From Flavobacteriaceae bacterium (GTDB taxonomy: Bacteria > Bacteroidota > Bacteroidia > Flavobacteriales > Flavobacteriaceae): a stretch of 64,000 bases of DNA. The notes beneath the pieces are model-generated. The model had not been told where the DNA came from. It did no database searches and worked only from the letters and a program-made list of their open reading frames with translations. The position numbers and the translations under genes are program-made. Every line of letters starts with the position of its first letter. The stretch's first letter is position 1. Shown one piece after another: positions 26,317-34,404 of the stretch. The stretch spans positions 186,001-250,000 of the forward strand of contig JANQNQ010000004.1 in the NCBI GenBank assembly GCA_028279515.1. The letters run 5' to 3'.

Positions 26317-26739
26317 TTACACATCTGTGCCTTCGGCTTTATAGAAAGGGAACACAAAGTTGGCCCTCGAATTGGTGGCTCTGATACGATAGTCGACTAA
26401 GATCAGTAACTCGCCCTCCAACTCGTTGGTGGGGTCGATATCAACCTTTTCGGCATCGATTCTTGGTTCATGATATAGGATGGCCGTTTTGATCAGTTCG
26501 ATGATATAGGTCTTTAGGGTCAGGTCTAGCGGATTAAACAATAGATCCTCTAGGTTGCATCCATAGGTGGGCTGCATTACGCGCTCACCCAATCGAGTAG
26601 AAAGCAGTACTTCGAGACTTCTTTTGATGTCTTCTTCGTCAGAAGTCATCACCACTGTCTTTGCCTTTTTATTGAATTCTGGCGGAAAGCTCCAACCTGT
26701 TCCTAAAAATGAATCGAATGTGTCCATGTTATCCTCCAA
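26317..26739 (-). CDS. gp25-like baseplate protein (Afp9)
   Basis: A 140-aa protein of the T4 gp25/TssE family. The typical core is visible: DIKRSLEVLLSTRLGERVMQ followed by PTYGCNLEDLLFNPLD, and then a helical TYIIELIKTAILYHEPRI. gp25 proteins connect the wedge with the first sheath ring and start sheath polymerisation. The start overlaps the end of the PAAR gene by 11 bp; the second ATG four codons later (MDTFDSF) would avoid most of the overlap and is a possible alternative. The length is normal for the family. Confidence 0.92.
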   Translation of the reverse strand: MEDNMDTFDSFLGTGWSFPPEFNKKAKTVVMTSDEEDIKRSLEVLLSTRLGERVMQPTYGCNLEDLLFNPLDLTLKTYIIELIKTAILYHEPRIDAEKVDIDPTNELEGELLILVDYRIRATNSRANFVFPFYKAEGTDV

Positions 26740-27022
26740 TTAATACTGTTGGTAATCCTAAAACTATAGTGCCTCCGTGAGCGGTGCTATCGCCCATACG
26801 AGCTGCTGGCATTCCACCAATCATGACGGTTCCTGATCCCATTACGATGGTATCTGGTGGTCCAGTGCATACGGCCATGTCTCCGACACGCGCTGCTGGC
26901 ATTCCGCCGATCAGAACGGTGGGTTCTCCCGGAGGAAGTATTGGGCCTCCTACATGAGGTACGGGGCCTGGGTTTACCATAGGACATGTATGCATGTCCC
27001 CAACTCTGGCTGCTGCTGCCAT
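26729..27022 (-). CDS. PAAR-repeat spike tip (Afp10)
   Basis: A 97-aa protein made only of PAAR-type repeats. It starts AAARVGDMHTCP, continues with IGGMPAARVGDMAVCTGPPD and IGGMPAARMGDSTAHGG, and ends in VLIGG. PAAR proteins form the zinc-sharpened conical tip of the spike; His and Cys in GDMHTC, VCTG and TAHGG are the likely metal ligands. There is no extension domain, so it is a bare tip and not a carrier of an effector. It sits between the VgrG-like and gp25-like genes. Confidence 0.95.
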   Translation of the reverse strand: MAAAARVGDMHTCPMVNPGPVPHVGGPILPPGEPTVLIGGMPAARVGDMAVCTGPPDTIVMGSGTVMIGGMPAARMGDSTAHGGTIVLGLPTVLIGG

Positions 27023-27076
27023 CTTATATCGTTTGTGATTGTTGTCAAATAGAGACGACCCTATCGGTCTCCCTTT

Positions 27077-28822
27077 CTAATTTATTTGAACCAAAGAACC
27101 TTTTAACACGGCGGTGGCACTTGAAGACATTTCGACTCCTGCTGAGCCCTCTGCCTTAAATTGTGCGTTTGCCTTGATCTCGACGTTGGTACCTTCAATG
27201 GCAACATCGCCTGAGGCTTTGATTTCTATGTTTCCTGCGCTTTCCATGACGATTCCGCTAGAATCCATGGTTAGCACATTTGAGTTCTCATCTTCTACCT
27301 GGATAACTCCTGCATCTTCATCTAGCGTCAATATTTTACCGGCGGGTGTTTCGATGGTGATCGATTTTTTATCATCATCAAAAATGACCTTCATTTCACT
27401 GCGTGTGACGAACCCTTTTTCATGGTTGTCATCTGAAGCGGTAATGGGTGCGGGTTTAGCACTGCTGTGTAGCATTCCTAGGACTACAGCGTCGTTGGGA
27501 TCGTCATTAATGAAACCAATGATCACTTCGTCTTCGATCTCGGGTCTGAAGAAAGCACCTCGGTTCTCACCGGCGTCTAGAGACGCTACGCGACACCAAA
27601 TGCCTTGTTCTTCATTGTCTATGATCGGAATTTGCACAAGGATTCGGTCTTCACCGTCAGGATCTTCTTCGAGCTGACTTACTATGCCTACCTGCAATCC
27701 GCAGATTCCAGACAAAAGCCCTGAAGCTGGCATCGAATTGATGTCATAGGTTTCAGAAAACCACTTCGGATTGATTCCGAATTGTGCGTCGACGGTCCAG
27801 TTTCCTTCACTGATCTGATGTCGTATCCCCGAAACATAGGCGTTGCCATTGAAGCGATCACCTACACCTTCAAGCTTAATGATGGTGCCTGGCTTTACTG
27901 CAGGGATTCCCTGAAATTTCACCTTTCCGCGTACTTTTGACAGTTGTTGAAACAACCATTTGGCATCGGCCCAGTCTTGCAATTCGGCATCACTAACGGC
28001 ACCTCCGTGTCGTAACTCGAGGTTTTCATGCGCTAGCACATCGGCCAGGTCTGAACTTGAAAGGTTTCCATTTAAACTAACGCTAGGGTCATTGGCTTCG
28101 ATCTCGAGTAACTCTTGATCGGCTTGGTTCCATCCATAGGATGAAACTTTCCCAAATTGATTTCTAGCATCGATCTCGGCATCAAAGTCTAACATGGTAG
28201 CTCCGAAAGCAACGGTTTCAACTTCTGATTGTCCCAAGTCAGGTTTTTTGATACTGACCTTTCCGTCGTCAACAATGCATATCTTACCGTTAGCCTGTGC
28301 TCTTGCCATGATAAAATCCCAATCAGAGGCGTTGTATTGCACGATCTCTGGATGTTCATTATTGGTGGCCTCTACATCGGCTTCTAGGCTATGATTGCCG
28401 ATCAACTCTTCAAAGATGTCGCTGTCTTTGCTTTCGTAGAAGTACTTGCTTTTTCGTCCTATAGTTAGCTTTACAGCTTGATCTTTGCACTCGACCATGA
28501 GTAAGGTAGAGTTGTTTCGGATCTTTAAGTTGTGCTTAATGACAATGCCTTTGAAAACGGTCTCTTCATCAGAGTGATACCCAGCGGTAATCTCGATCTC
28601 TTTCCCCGGAATCAACAGTTCTTCATTACTAAGCTCAAAGTCTTGCTTTGACGCTTCACCATCAACTAGGACAATGGAGGCGGTCGGAATTCGATTGACC
28701 TCTTTGTCTACAACGACCTGCTTCACTTGGTACTTTTTCGAGAGTTCTTCGCCCTCGATCAAGACTTTAAAGGTTACCAGATCGGCGCTCTTTGATGTTT
28801 GTATGGTTCTGCTGTTGTTCAT
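27077..28822 (-). CDS. VgrG-like central spike (Afp8)
   Basis: A 581-aa protein combining gp27-like and gp5-like parts. Residues 1-360 form the hub region (SWDFIMARAQANGKICIVDD-type segment near 165-190, FQGIPAVKPGTIIKLEGVGD). An OB fold follows (QVGIVSQLEEDPDGEDRILV, IWCRVASLDAGENRGAFFRP, EDEVIIGFINDDPNDAVVLG). The C-terminus is a beta-helix needle with ITIETPAGKILTLDEDAG and repeated short strands (IEIKASGDVAIEG, VEIKANAQFKAEG). There is no lysozyme domain. Trimers form the spike at the end of the tube, capped by PAAR. Internal start sites were not needed; the ATG at 28822 lies 3 bp after the LysM gene stop. Confidence 0.93.
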   Translation of the reverse strand: MNNSRTIQTSKSADLVTFKVLIEGEELSKKYQVKQVVVDKEVNRIPTASIVLVDGEASKQDFELSNEELLIPGKEIEITAGYHSDEETVFKGIVIKHNLKIRNNSTLLMVECKDQAVKLTIGRKSKYFYESKDSDIFEELIGNHSLEADVEATNNEHPEIVQYNASDWDFIMARAQANGKICIVDDGKVSIKKPDLGQSEVETVAFGATMLDFDAEIDARNQFGKVSSYGWNQADQELLEIEANDPSVSLNGNLSSSDLADVLAHENLELRHGGAVSDAELQDWADAKWLFQQLSKVRGKVKFQGIPAVKPGTIIKLEGVGDRFNGNAYVSGIRHQISEGNWTVDAQFGINPKWFSETYDINSMPASGLLSGICGLQVGIVSQLEEDPDGEDRILVQIPIIDNEEQGIWCRVASLDAGENRGAFFRPEIEDEVIIGFINDDPNDAVVLGMLHSSAKPAPITASDDNHEKGFVTRSEMKVIFDDDKKSITIETPAGKILTLDEDAGVIQVEDENSNVLTMDSSGIVMESAGNIEIKASGDVAIEGTNVEIKANAQFKAEGSAGVEMSSSATAVLKGSLVQIN

Positions 28823-28825
28823 GTG

Positions 28826-29515
28826 TTATGATGTTTTTTCCAAGGGTGGAAAAAAGAGTTGTTGTCCTACGGTTAACTTTCTGAAATTGCTGATGTTGTT
28901 CGCTTTTGCTACGGCCAGATAGTACTTTGAATCGCCGTAGATACGGTACGACATGAGCGGTAAGGTGTCACCTTCTTCGACGATCCTTAGATGCGTTAGG
29001 TCAGGAGACTGATTGTTCTCCATGGCCACGCGAAGATCGTCTTCGACAAATCCTTGAAATTTGGCTTTCGCCACTGCGCGAAGCGGTGCACCGTTGGGTT
29101 TAAAAAGTTTAAACTCAATGCTCATTTCTTTGAGGCTTCCTTTAAAAAGAAGCGTGCCCCATGAAATGATCAAATAGTTTGGTTTGTGTTCATCTCCGTT
29201 GTAATCGAGGATGACCTTTTTAAACTTTTCGATGTCTTCGATAATTCCTTCTTCTTCTGATTCGGCCTGCTTAATGACGCCAGTGCGATCAAATAGAAAC
29301 TCGAGCTCAAGATCTTCGGGCAGCTTTTTATTGAACCTTGGTGAAAGGTCGCTGGTACCAGAAGCTTGGTCATTATTGGATTCTATCTTATAGTTGAAGG
29401 TGTACTTCTCTGGGTTCAACAGGGTGTTGAACTCACCATTGTCGACCTCGTCGTTAAACTGAGGGTCGCTGTAAGCAACAATCTTCAACTTTGTCAATTG
29501 GGCGTCATTTGCCAT
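28826..29515 (-). CDS. LysM baseplate hub protein (Afp7 / gp53-like)
   Basis: A 229-aa protein with a beta-rich N-terminal domain typical of Afp7/Pvc7 (FNTLLNPEKYTFNYKIESNN, PEDLELEFLFDRTGV) and a C-terminal LysM-like domain (LRIVEEGDTLPLMSYRIYGD, YYLAVAKANNISNFRKL, VGQQLFFPP). In contractile systems this protein bridges spike hub and tube initiator; the LysM fold there is a structural module and does not imply binding to peptidoglycan. Gene order (tube, DUF5908, LysM, spike) is as expected. Confidence 0.9.
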   Translation of the reverse strand: MANDAQLTKLKIVAYSDPQFNDEVDNGEFNTLLNPEKYTFNYKIESNNDQASGTSDLSPRFNKKLPEDLELEFLFDRTGVIKQAESEEEGIIEDIEKFKKVILDYNGDEHKPNYLIISWGTLLFKGSLKEMSIEFKLFKPNGAPLRAVAKAKFQGFVEDDLRVAMENNQSPDLTHLRIVEEGDTLPLMSYRIYGDSKYYLAVAKANNISNFRKLTVGQQLFFPPLEKTS

Positions 29516-29527
29516 GGCAGTCTGAAA

Positions 29528-29686
29528 TTATCGTTCGGTTTGCTTTGCTAAAATTTCAATCACTTGTTCGACGCAGGTGGCGATGATATCTTGTTTATCA
29601 CCACCCGGTTCTTGTTTTTTAGAAGGCGAGTTCTTTTCGCCATCGACGTTGATCTTAATGTGCAGCTCTTTGATCTCTATAGGCAT
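29528..29686 (-). CDS. Small DUF5908 eCIS protein (Afp6-like)
   Basis: A 52-residue reading frame between the second tube gene and the LysM gene. It starts with MPIEIKELHIKINVDGE, which matches the N-terminus of the DUF5908 family of small eCIS-linked proteins, and continues with a polar linker and a helical end (EQVIEILAKQTER). Start at 29686 is 2 bp after the tube gene stop; stop TAA is at 29528-29530. Its exact role in the particle is not established to my knowledge; the position equals that of Afp6/Pvc6. Confidence 0.8.
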   Translation of the reverse strand: MPIEIKELHIKINVDGEKNSPSKKQEPGGDKQDIIATCVEQVIEILAKQTER

Positions 29687-29688
29687 GA

Positions 29689-30132
29689 CTATACGATTGT
29701 AAAGTAGTTATAGGCTAATTCGATAGACTCAATGACGACTTTACTTTCTTCGGCATTGAAGTCTTCTACAGACCATTTTACGGGATAGACATGCACTATA
29801 TTCCAAGTGACCAAAGGTTCGTGGTTTTCGTCTAACAGCTTTACGGTGATGTTGTCGGCCGGTTCGAAAACAAAGTTTTCGATGGCGTTTCGACACCAGG
29901 TAATGACGTCAGATCCCACGAGCATGCCGCGCTTTAAGACCAGATTCGGAAACTTCGTTCTTACTGGTAATTTGTGCTTAAACCTATTTTCACCCCCTTC
30001 GGCAAACTCTTCGGTCTCGATGTCTACAGAAAGCCCTGACACCGACTGAAATCGATAGTCCTTGCTATTTTCTGAGACTCCAGAAAAGTTCACTTCAAAG
30101 TGAAAGCCGACGGGTGGGAAATATGTTGCCAT
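29689..30132 (-). CDS. Tail tube protein 2, probable tube initiator (Afp5-like)
   Basis: A 147-aa gp19/Hcp-like tube protein (start FPPVGFHFEVNFSGVSENSK, then DYRFQSVSGLSVDIETEEF, FPNLVLKRGMLVGSDVITWC, end IESIELAYNYFTIV). It is the second of two tube paralogues and lies next to the baseplate genes. In Afp/PVC the copy nearest the hub genes forms the first ring(s) linking tube and baseplate, so an initiator role is inferred. Its ATG overlaps the stop of the first tube gene by 1 base. Sequence differs strongly from copy 1, which supports a distinct role. Confidence 0.88.
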   Translation of the reverse strand: MATYFPPVGFHFEVNFSGVSENSKDYRFQSVSGLSVDIETEEFAEGGENRFKHKLPVRTKFPNLVLKRGMLVGSDVITWCRNAIENFVFEPADNITVKLLDENHEPLVTWNIVHVYPVKWSVEDFNAEESKVVIESIELAYNYFTIV

Positions 30133-30575
30133 TACTCAACCAGTGTTAGTTTCTCATGTACGAACTCGGCGGTTTCGATGGCAATCTCGTTTCCATCGGC
30201 CTTTAGGTCTGTAGACTGAACTTTAAGCAACCATGCGTTGGTGGCTGTCCATGTGACTACAGGTTCGTGTGCTTCGTCTAATAGGCTAATGGTCATATCC
30301 CCACGGAACTGTTCTCCTTCTTCTTGGAAGAAAACCGTTTTCTTCCACTCGTTGAACATTTGATCCTTAGACCCTTTGAACGTACCGCGCTTTAAAGTGA
30401 TATTGCTATACTTTTTAAGCCCTGGCTGCTTGGTCTTGTGATATTCATTGTCCATTCCGCCTCTATATTCGATCACTTCGGTCTCAAAATCTAATCCCGA
30501 TACTTCGGTGCAATTAAACTCTGCGTCGCCATAGACAACTTTGAAGTGAAACTTTGGTAATGCGTAATTTGCCAT
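30132..30575 (-). CDS. Tail tube protein 1, main tube (Afp1-like)
   Basis: A 147-aa gp19-family inner tube protein. Typical features are YALPKFHFKVVYGDAEFNCT, EVSGLDFETEVIEYRGGMDN, ITLKRGTFKGSKDQMFNEWK and an ending helix/strand ETAEFVHEKLTLVE. It polymerises as hexameric rings into the tube that carries the cargo. The gene follows the sheath gene by 36 bp. Being next to the sheath gene and having the canonical E-Y-R-G-G motif, it is taken as the major tube subunit. Confidence 0.92.
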   Translation of the reverse strand: MANYALPKFHFKVVYGDAEFNCTEVSGLDFETEVIEYRGGMDNEYHKTKQPGLKKYSNITLKRGTFKGSKDQMFNEWKKTVFFQEEGEQFRGDMTISLLDEAHEPVVTWTATNAWLLKVQSTDLKADGNEIAIETAEFVHEKLTLVE

Positions 30576-30611
30576 GATATTTTGTTTTTAATTTTTGTTA
30601 CTGATTAGCGA

Positions 30612-32564
30612 TTATGCTTCTTGCATTTTGTGAGAGAACTTCAAGATGATGAATTCTGCAGGTCTAACGGCAGCCATTCCGATCTCTATGTTCATTCTAC
30701 CCTCAAGGATGTCTTGAGAAGTCATCGTCTCACCTAAACCAACTTTTACATAAAAAGCTTTATCTGGTGTTGGTCCTGCAAGTGCACCATCTTTCCATTG
30801 TAGTGTCAAGAAATTAGTGATCATCGCTTTTATACGTACCCAAGTGTTGGCATCGTTTGGTTCAAAAACAAACTGCTCGCTTGCTTTTTTCACAGACTCC
30901 TCGACCATATTAAAGAATCTTCTAACAGGAACATATCGCCATTCGTTGTCGTTTCCGGCAAGTGTTCTGGCACCCCATACCAACGTTCCTTTTCCTGTGA
31001 ATGAGCGGATGGCGTTTACTGACTTTCCAGCAACCACATCTACATTCAGGTTTTCTTGGTCTTCGTGAGTGATATTCACAGTAGGCCCCTTAACAGCTGT
31101 TACGCTTACATTTGCAGGTGCTTTCCACACACCACGATCGTTATCGACAGCGGCATAAATACCTACCATGGCTCCACTAGGAGGTAAAATCACTCCTTTT
31201 TGTGAGATGGCTTCTGTGATTCCTCTATAAACAGCATCAACTTCTGATAAAGTTTCTGTTGTAGAAGCTCTTGAAGCTTTAAGCTCGGCTGCAAATTCAT
31301 TGGCCAATGCGGTCATTTTACCTACAAGGATTTCAAAAAATGGCATCGCTCCGGCAGCTGTGCTTGTGGCTTCGAAAATGTCATTCCCGGCTGTACTTGG
31401 AATTGTTGTAAAGGTCAACGGACCAAATTCTTCGTCTGGGTTGAATCCACTAGCAGCGGCTGTGTCCAAAATAGGGTCATCCCACGTTGGCGAAGGTGCA
31501 TCGCTGTTATCGGCATCACTAAAGTGAACGTAATCGTAAAAGGTCTTTAAAAGTCCGTGGAATACACCACCTTCTGCAATATATCTTGCATGGATACCTG
31601 CTGAAGAGTTAGCATCGGCAGCATCACTGTCACTAAATGTAAGATCGTTGAACGCCTTCATGTAGTTGAAGATTCCTGTTGCATAGGTTACCAGTGTAGG
31701 TCTCGTAGAAGTACCTGGCAATGCTGGTTCGTTTGTTGTTACAAAACCATCTGCTGCTGTGATATCGGTATCTTTATTACCGATGGCAGTTACAATTTCA
31801 GAATTGAACAAAGCATCAACGCTTCCTGCCAACGGAGACCCTTCTTTGGTATACGTACCTCCAACGATCGCGTCGTACGAAATTTTAAATGGAAGGGTAG
31901 TCTTTAACCAAGGATAATAAGTGGCTCCGTATTTTAGGTAGTTCATTCCTACGTTGTTTCTGAACTCTTCTACAGGATCTGTTGTAGGTGTTGCTTCTTT
32001 ATCACCGTTAACAATATCTAATACTGCAAAACGATCTTGAAGTTTGTTACACTGACTTAACATAGCAGCATGAACTTCACCTGATTCTGATTCTGATAAA
32101 TGAACAGTTTCTGGAATTACCAATAGGGTAGGACGGTCTACTTTTTCAAGCGTAGCTAATCCGTCAAGTAGTTCTTGCTTATCAACGTCTCCTGGAATAC
32201 TGTTGTAGTTTCCGACAGAAACGATGTAGCAATCACCACCTCCGTTTGCGTAGAACATTCGCACTGCATCGTAAAGAAGGTTTACTCCGTTTACGGTGGC
32301 AGATTGTACCGAATTGTCTGCTTTTAGATCGATCTCGATGGTCGTTGGATCGGGTCCATCACCAAATAAGAACTCATAATCTGGTAAAGAACCGATCTTG
32401 ATGGGTCTTACGATGCTCTCGGCATGGTAATCCTCGCCATCTACAATTGCCCTCTCTGTATAGCCTACAAAGGCAGGAATTGCGGTTTCAACTTGAGCTA
32501 CAGATGGTGGAAATTTGGTGATTTCCTCTATGTAGACTCCTGGTGTTTTGTACGATGTCGCCAT
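30612..32564 (-). CDS. Contractile sheath protein (Afp2-4 type)
   Basis: A 650-aa tail sheath protein. The N-terminus YKTPGVYIEEITKFPPSVAQ followed by VETAIPAFVGYTE is the classical sheath start. The C-terminal half has SFTGKGTLVWGARTLAGNDN, WRYVPVRRFFNMVEESV and the end RPAEFIILKFSHKMQEA. Residues about 230-420 form an extra outer domain rich in Asp, Ala and Thr. Only one sheath gene is present in the window, whereas Afp/PVC have two or three, so this subunit must form the whole sheath. It is followed by the tube genes and probably strongly expressed. Confidence 0.96.
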   Translation of the reverse strand: MATSYKTPGVYIEEITKFPPSVAQVETAIPAFVGYTERAIVDGEDYHAESIVRPIKIGSLPDYEFLFGDGPDPTTIEIDLKADNSVQSATVNGVNLLYDAVRMFYANGGGDCYIVSVGNYNSIPGDVDKQELLDGLATLEKVDRPTLLVIPETVHLSESESGEVHAAMLSQCNKLQDRFAVLDIVNGDKEATPTTDPVEEFRNNVGMNYLKYGATYYPWLKTTLPFKISYDAIVGGTYTKEGSPLAGSVDALFNSEIVTAIGNKDTDITAADGFVTTNEPALPGTSTRPTLVTYATGIFNYMKAFNDLTFSDSDAADANSSAGIHARYIAEGGVFHGLLKTFYDYVHFSDADNSDAPSPTWDDPILDTAAASGFNPDEEFGPLTFTTIPSTAGNDIFEATSTAAGAMPFFEILVGKMTALANEFAAELKASRASTTETLSEVDAVYRGITEAISQKGVILPPSGAMVGIYAAVDNDRGVWKAPANVSVTAVKGPTVNITHEDQENLNVDVVAGKSVNAIRSFTGKGTLVWGARTLAGNDNEWRYVPVRRFFNMVEESVKKASEQFVFEPNDANTWVRIKAMITNFLTLQWKDGALAGPTPDKAFYVKVGLGETMTSQDILEGRMNIEIGMAAVRPAEFIILKFSHKMQEA

Positions 32565-32574
32565 AATGTTTGAT

Positions 32575-33399
32575 TTAAATATATACTTCTGAAAAAATGT
32601 CTGAATTATCGATTATTATTGAACTTGCAGATGGATTTGGATAAGAATCCGTTCCATCTAAAATCTCCACATAGCCATATTTGGTCAACGGTTGTGTTGC
32701 GGCTGTGGTAAACACGGTCGAGTTATCTGAACTACTGATATATCTCCAAAGTGTCTTTCGATTGTCGAAATGCACTTTGTATACTTTATGGTCGTTTTGG
32801 AAGCTTCCGTCATTTTCTAAAATGCTTACATCGGCAGTGTCTCCGATCATGCTCAATTGGATAACCCCAAACAGGCCTCTTGCCTCGAAATCGGTTAAGC
32901 TTGCTAACAAATTATCTGCACCATCCTCACTTAGGCGAAAATCATCATCGATCAACGTATTCTGATTTTCTAGGGTGATCAAACCAAGGGTGTTAGGCTC
33001 GGTATCAGGTCGCACGTTTCCGAAATAGAAGGGACCCACTTGTGAGAAATCCAATTCTGTATAGTTTGAAAAGATCGAATCTTTAAGTTTGAGGATGAAG
33101 GTGAGCTGTAGTTCGTCTTCCAAAGTGATAAATGGCTCATCTTCATCCTCTTCAGATACTTTGCAATAGACGGCGAGTCCACTTTTAGTGGTCTTCGCCA
33201 CTATTTTATGTCCGTTCATGATCGTAGCAGTATCAACGCTTGGAATGATGTCTATGAATTCAGAAATGTCATATAACCCAAGCTGTGTTTCTTGCTCTGC
33301 CGGATCCATCGAAGCGAAGGTTGTTCCCCCATCGTTTAGAAAATAGTTGTGCAGTAGTTGCACTTCAAACAGGGTGGTATAGGTGATCTTAAAGCCCAT
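32575..33399 (-). CDS. Unknown eCIS protein between terminator and sheath genes, 274 aa
   Basis: A 274-aa soluble protein, not recognised. The N-terminus (MGFKITYTTLFEVQLLHNYF, then LNDGG) and alternating beta pattern (FILKLKDSIFSNYTELDFS, YFGNVRPDTEPNTLGLI, YKVHFDNRKTLWRYISS) suggest an all-beta protein. There is no signal peptide. Its ATG overlaps the stop of the DUF4255 gene by one base, and it lies 11 bp before the sheath gene, so it is very likely a particle component. It has no counterpart in the Afp gene order that I can name. A cap, cap-adaptor or plug function, as found in some Bacteroidota systems, is a guess. Confidence 0.75.
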   Translation of the reverse strand: MGFKITYTTLFEVQLLHNYFLNDGGTTFASMDPAEQETQLGLYDISEFIDIIPSVDTATIMNGHKIVAKTTKSGLAVYCKVSEEDEDEPFITLEDELQLTFILKLKDSIFSNYTELDFSQVGPFYFGNVRPDTEPNTLGLITLENQNTLIDDDFRLSEDGADNLLASLTDFEARGLFGVIQLSMIGDTADVSILENDGSFQNDHKVYKVHFDNRKTLWRYISSSDNSTVFTTAATQPLTKYGYVEILDGTDSYPNPSASSIIIDNSDIFSEVYI

Positions 33400-33995
33400 T
33401 AGTTATTGATATGGTTTTGATTTCCTGTTACTTCTTGGATTAATGCTCCTTTAGCAGCAGCAACGTTTCTTTCTATTTCTAGCATGCTTATCTTATACAT
33501 GACCGAAGGCAATTGTCTTCCGCCCAAAGTACCCCAGACAAAATTCATCTCTTCAAACGTAGGGGTATACAGGTCTACAATAAACCGAAAGTGAGTAATG
33601 CCGCTCATCGTAATGTTGGCACGGTTATATAAGGTGTTGGCCTGAGTAAAGACTCTTTTCCCTTGAAAGAATTCAATGATTTTCGAGATGTCTCGCAATG
33701 ACATGTCATATCCATCTCTATTCGCGCTAAACAAAATGTATAGGTTGAGATTTACCTTTGGATTTTTATAGGTGACCTGGTCATTGATCACTGAGGTGTT
33801 GGGAATATTCTTAAGGGTGGTCTCTTCTTCCATATTTAATAGGGTGAGCGCCACACGGTCGTCAATATCATCATCTTCTTCATTGGCAGAATCCAGGATG
33901 GCCACATTCTCCAAGACTACCGATTGGGTAAGCCCTTCAGCCTCAAAGAAATTGTTTACCTGCTCGGTAATGATTTGTAATGTTTCGAAGATCAT
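33399..33995 (-). CDS. DUF4255 tube terminator / cap protein (Afp16-like)
   Basis: A 198-aa protein of the DUF4255 family, the tail terminator of eCIS (Afp16/Pvc16), which ends tube and sheath growth at the distal end. Family features seen are the helical start (MIFETLQIITEQVNNFF), the strand ENVAILDSANEEDDDIDDRV, KNPKVNLNLYILFSANRDGY and the end MNFVWGTLGGRQLPSVMYKI. It is the first gene of the eCIS operon, with a good promoter 24 bp upstream of the ATG. The following gene overlaps by one base. Confidence 0.92.
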   Translation of the reverse strand: MIFETLQIITEQVNNFFEAEGLTQSVVLENVAILDSANEEDDDIDDRVALTLLNMEEETTLKNIPNTSVINDQVTYKNPKVNLNLYILFSANRDGYDMSLRDISKIIEFFQGKRVFTQANTLYNRANITMSGITHFRFIVDLYTPTFEEMNFVWGTLGGRQLPSVMYKISMLEIERNVAAAKGALIQEVTGNQNHINN

Positions 33996-34018
33996 AAGTG
34001 GTTCGTTAATGATGGATT

Positions 34019-34085
34019 CAAAAGTAGTAGTTGCAACTACGCCGCAAAACAGGATTGAGCCGTAAATGGATAGGGGAAAAATCCC
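34019..34085 (-). promoter_or_regulatory. Main eCIS promoter with upstream 15-bp element
   Basis: On the minus strand TTTG (34045-34048), an 18-bp spacer and a perfect TAnnTTTG box (TACTTTTG, 34019-34026) fit the Bacteroidota consensus. Transcription would start about 17-20 bp before the DUF4255 gene. Twenty-two bp upstream of the TTTG is TAGGGGAAAAATCCC (34071-34085, plus-strand reading), identical in sequence, orientation and near-identical in distance to the one at the ATPase promoter. An activator site is inferred. Confidence 0.65.
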
Positions 34086-34217
34086 TGATCAAAAGGGGAG
34101 AAGTGACGGTAACTGTCTGAAAAAAAAGATCTTATTAATATAAATACAACAATTTAAACCCGCGTGTGTGAAAAAATAGCTAAATGAATGTTACCAATCG
34201 CGACGATTTTGCAAAAA

Positions 34218-34252
34218 GGGGAAAATCCCCATTCTGTTTGGGGCAAAGCCCT
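34218..34252. promoter_or_regulatory. Two further GGGG-A/T-CCCC elements in the divergent regulatory region
   Basis: GGGGAAAATCCCC (34218-34230) and GGGGCAAAGCCCT (34240-34252) resemble the 15-bp element at the eCIS promoters. They lie in the 409-bp gap between the divergent eCIS operon and the regulator genes. The rest of the gap is A/T-rich; a weak box (TAGTTTTA, 34277-34284) might serve the plus-strand genes, but I do not see a convincing promoter for them. Confidence 0.4.
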
Positions 34253-34404
34253 TTAGAGCCGCTTTCTTTTTGTAAGTAGTTTTATGATTTATAAGATGTT
34301 ATATGAAACCACCCTGAGAGAAGAACAAAATACACAAGACCACCTTACTTTTTTACTGTACTATTTTTCTGTATTTTAGGGATGAATCTTAAAAACAACC
34401 AATC

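Noticed and set aside
641..33995. Prophage or type VI secretion system
   Set aside because: There is no capsid, portal, terminase, integrase or lysis gene, and no TssJ/L/M or ClpV. DUF4255, DUF5908, DUF4157, LysM and Afp15-type genes point to an eCIS.
34284..34379. 31-residue frame in the gap before the signalling genes
   Set aside because: No family likeness, no clear translation signal, and composition like the surrounding A/T-rich DNA.
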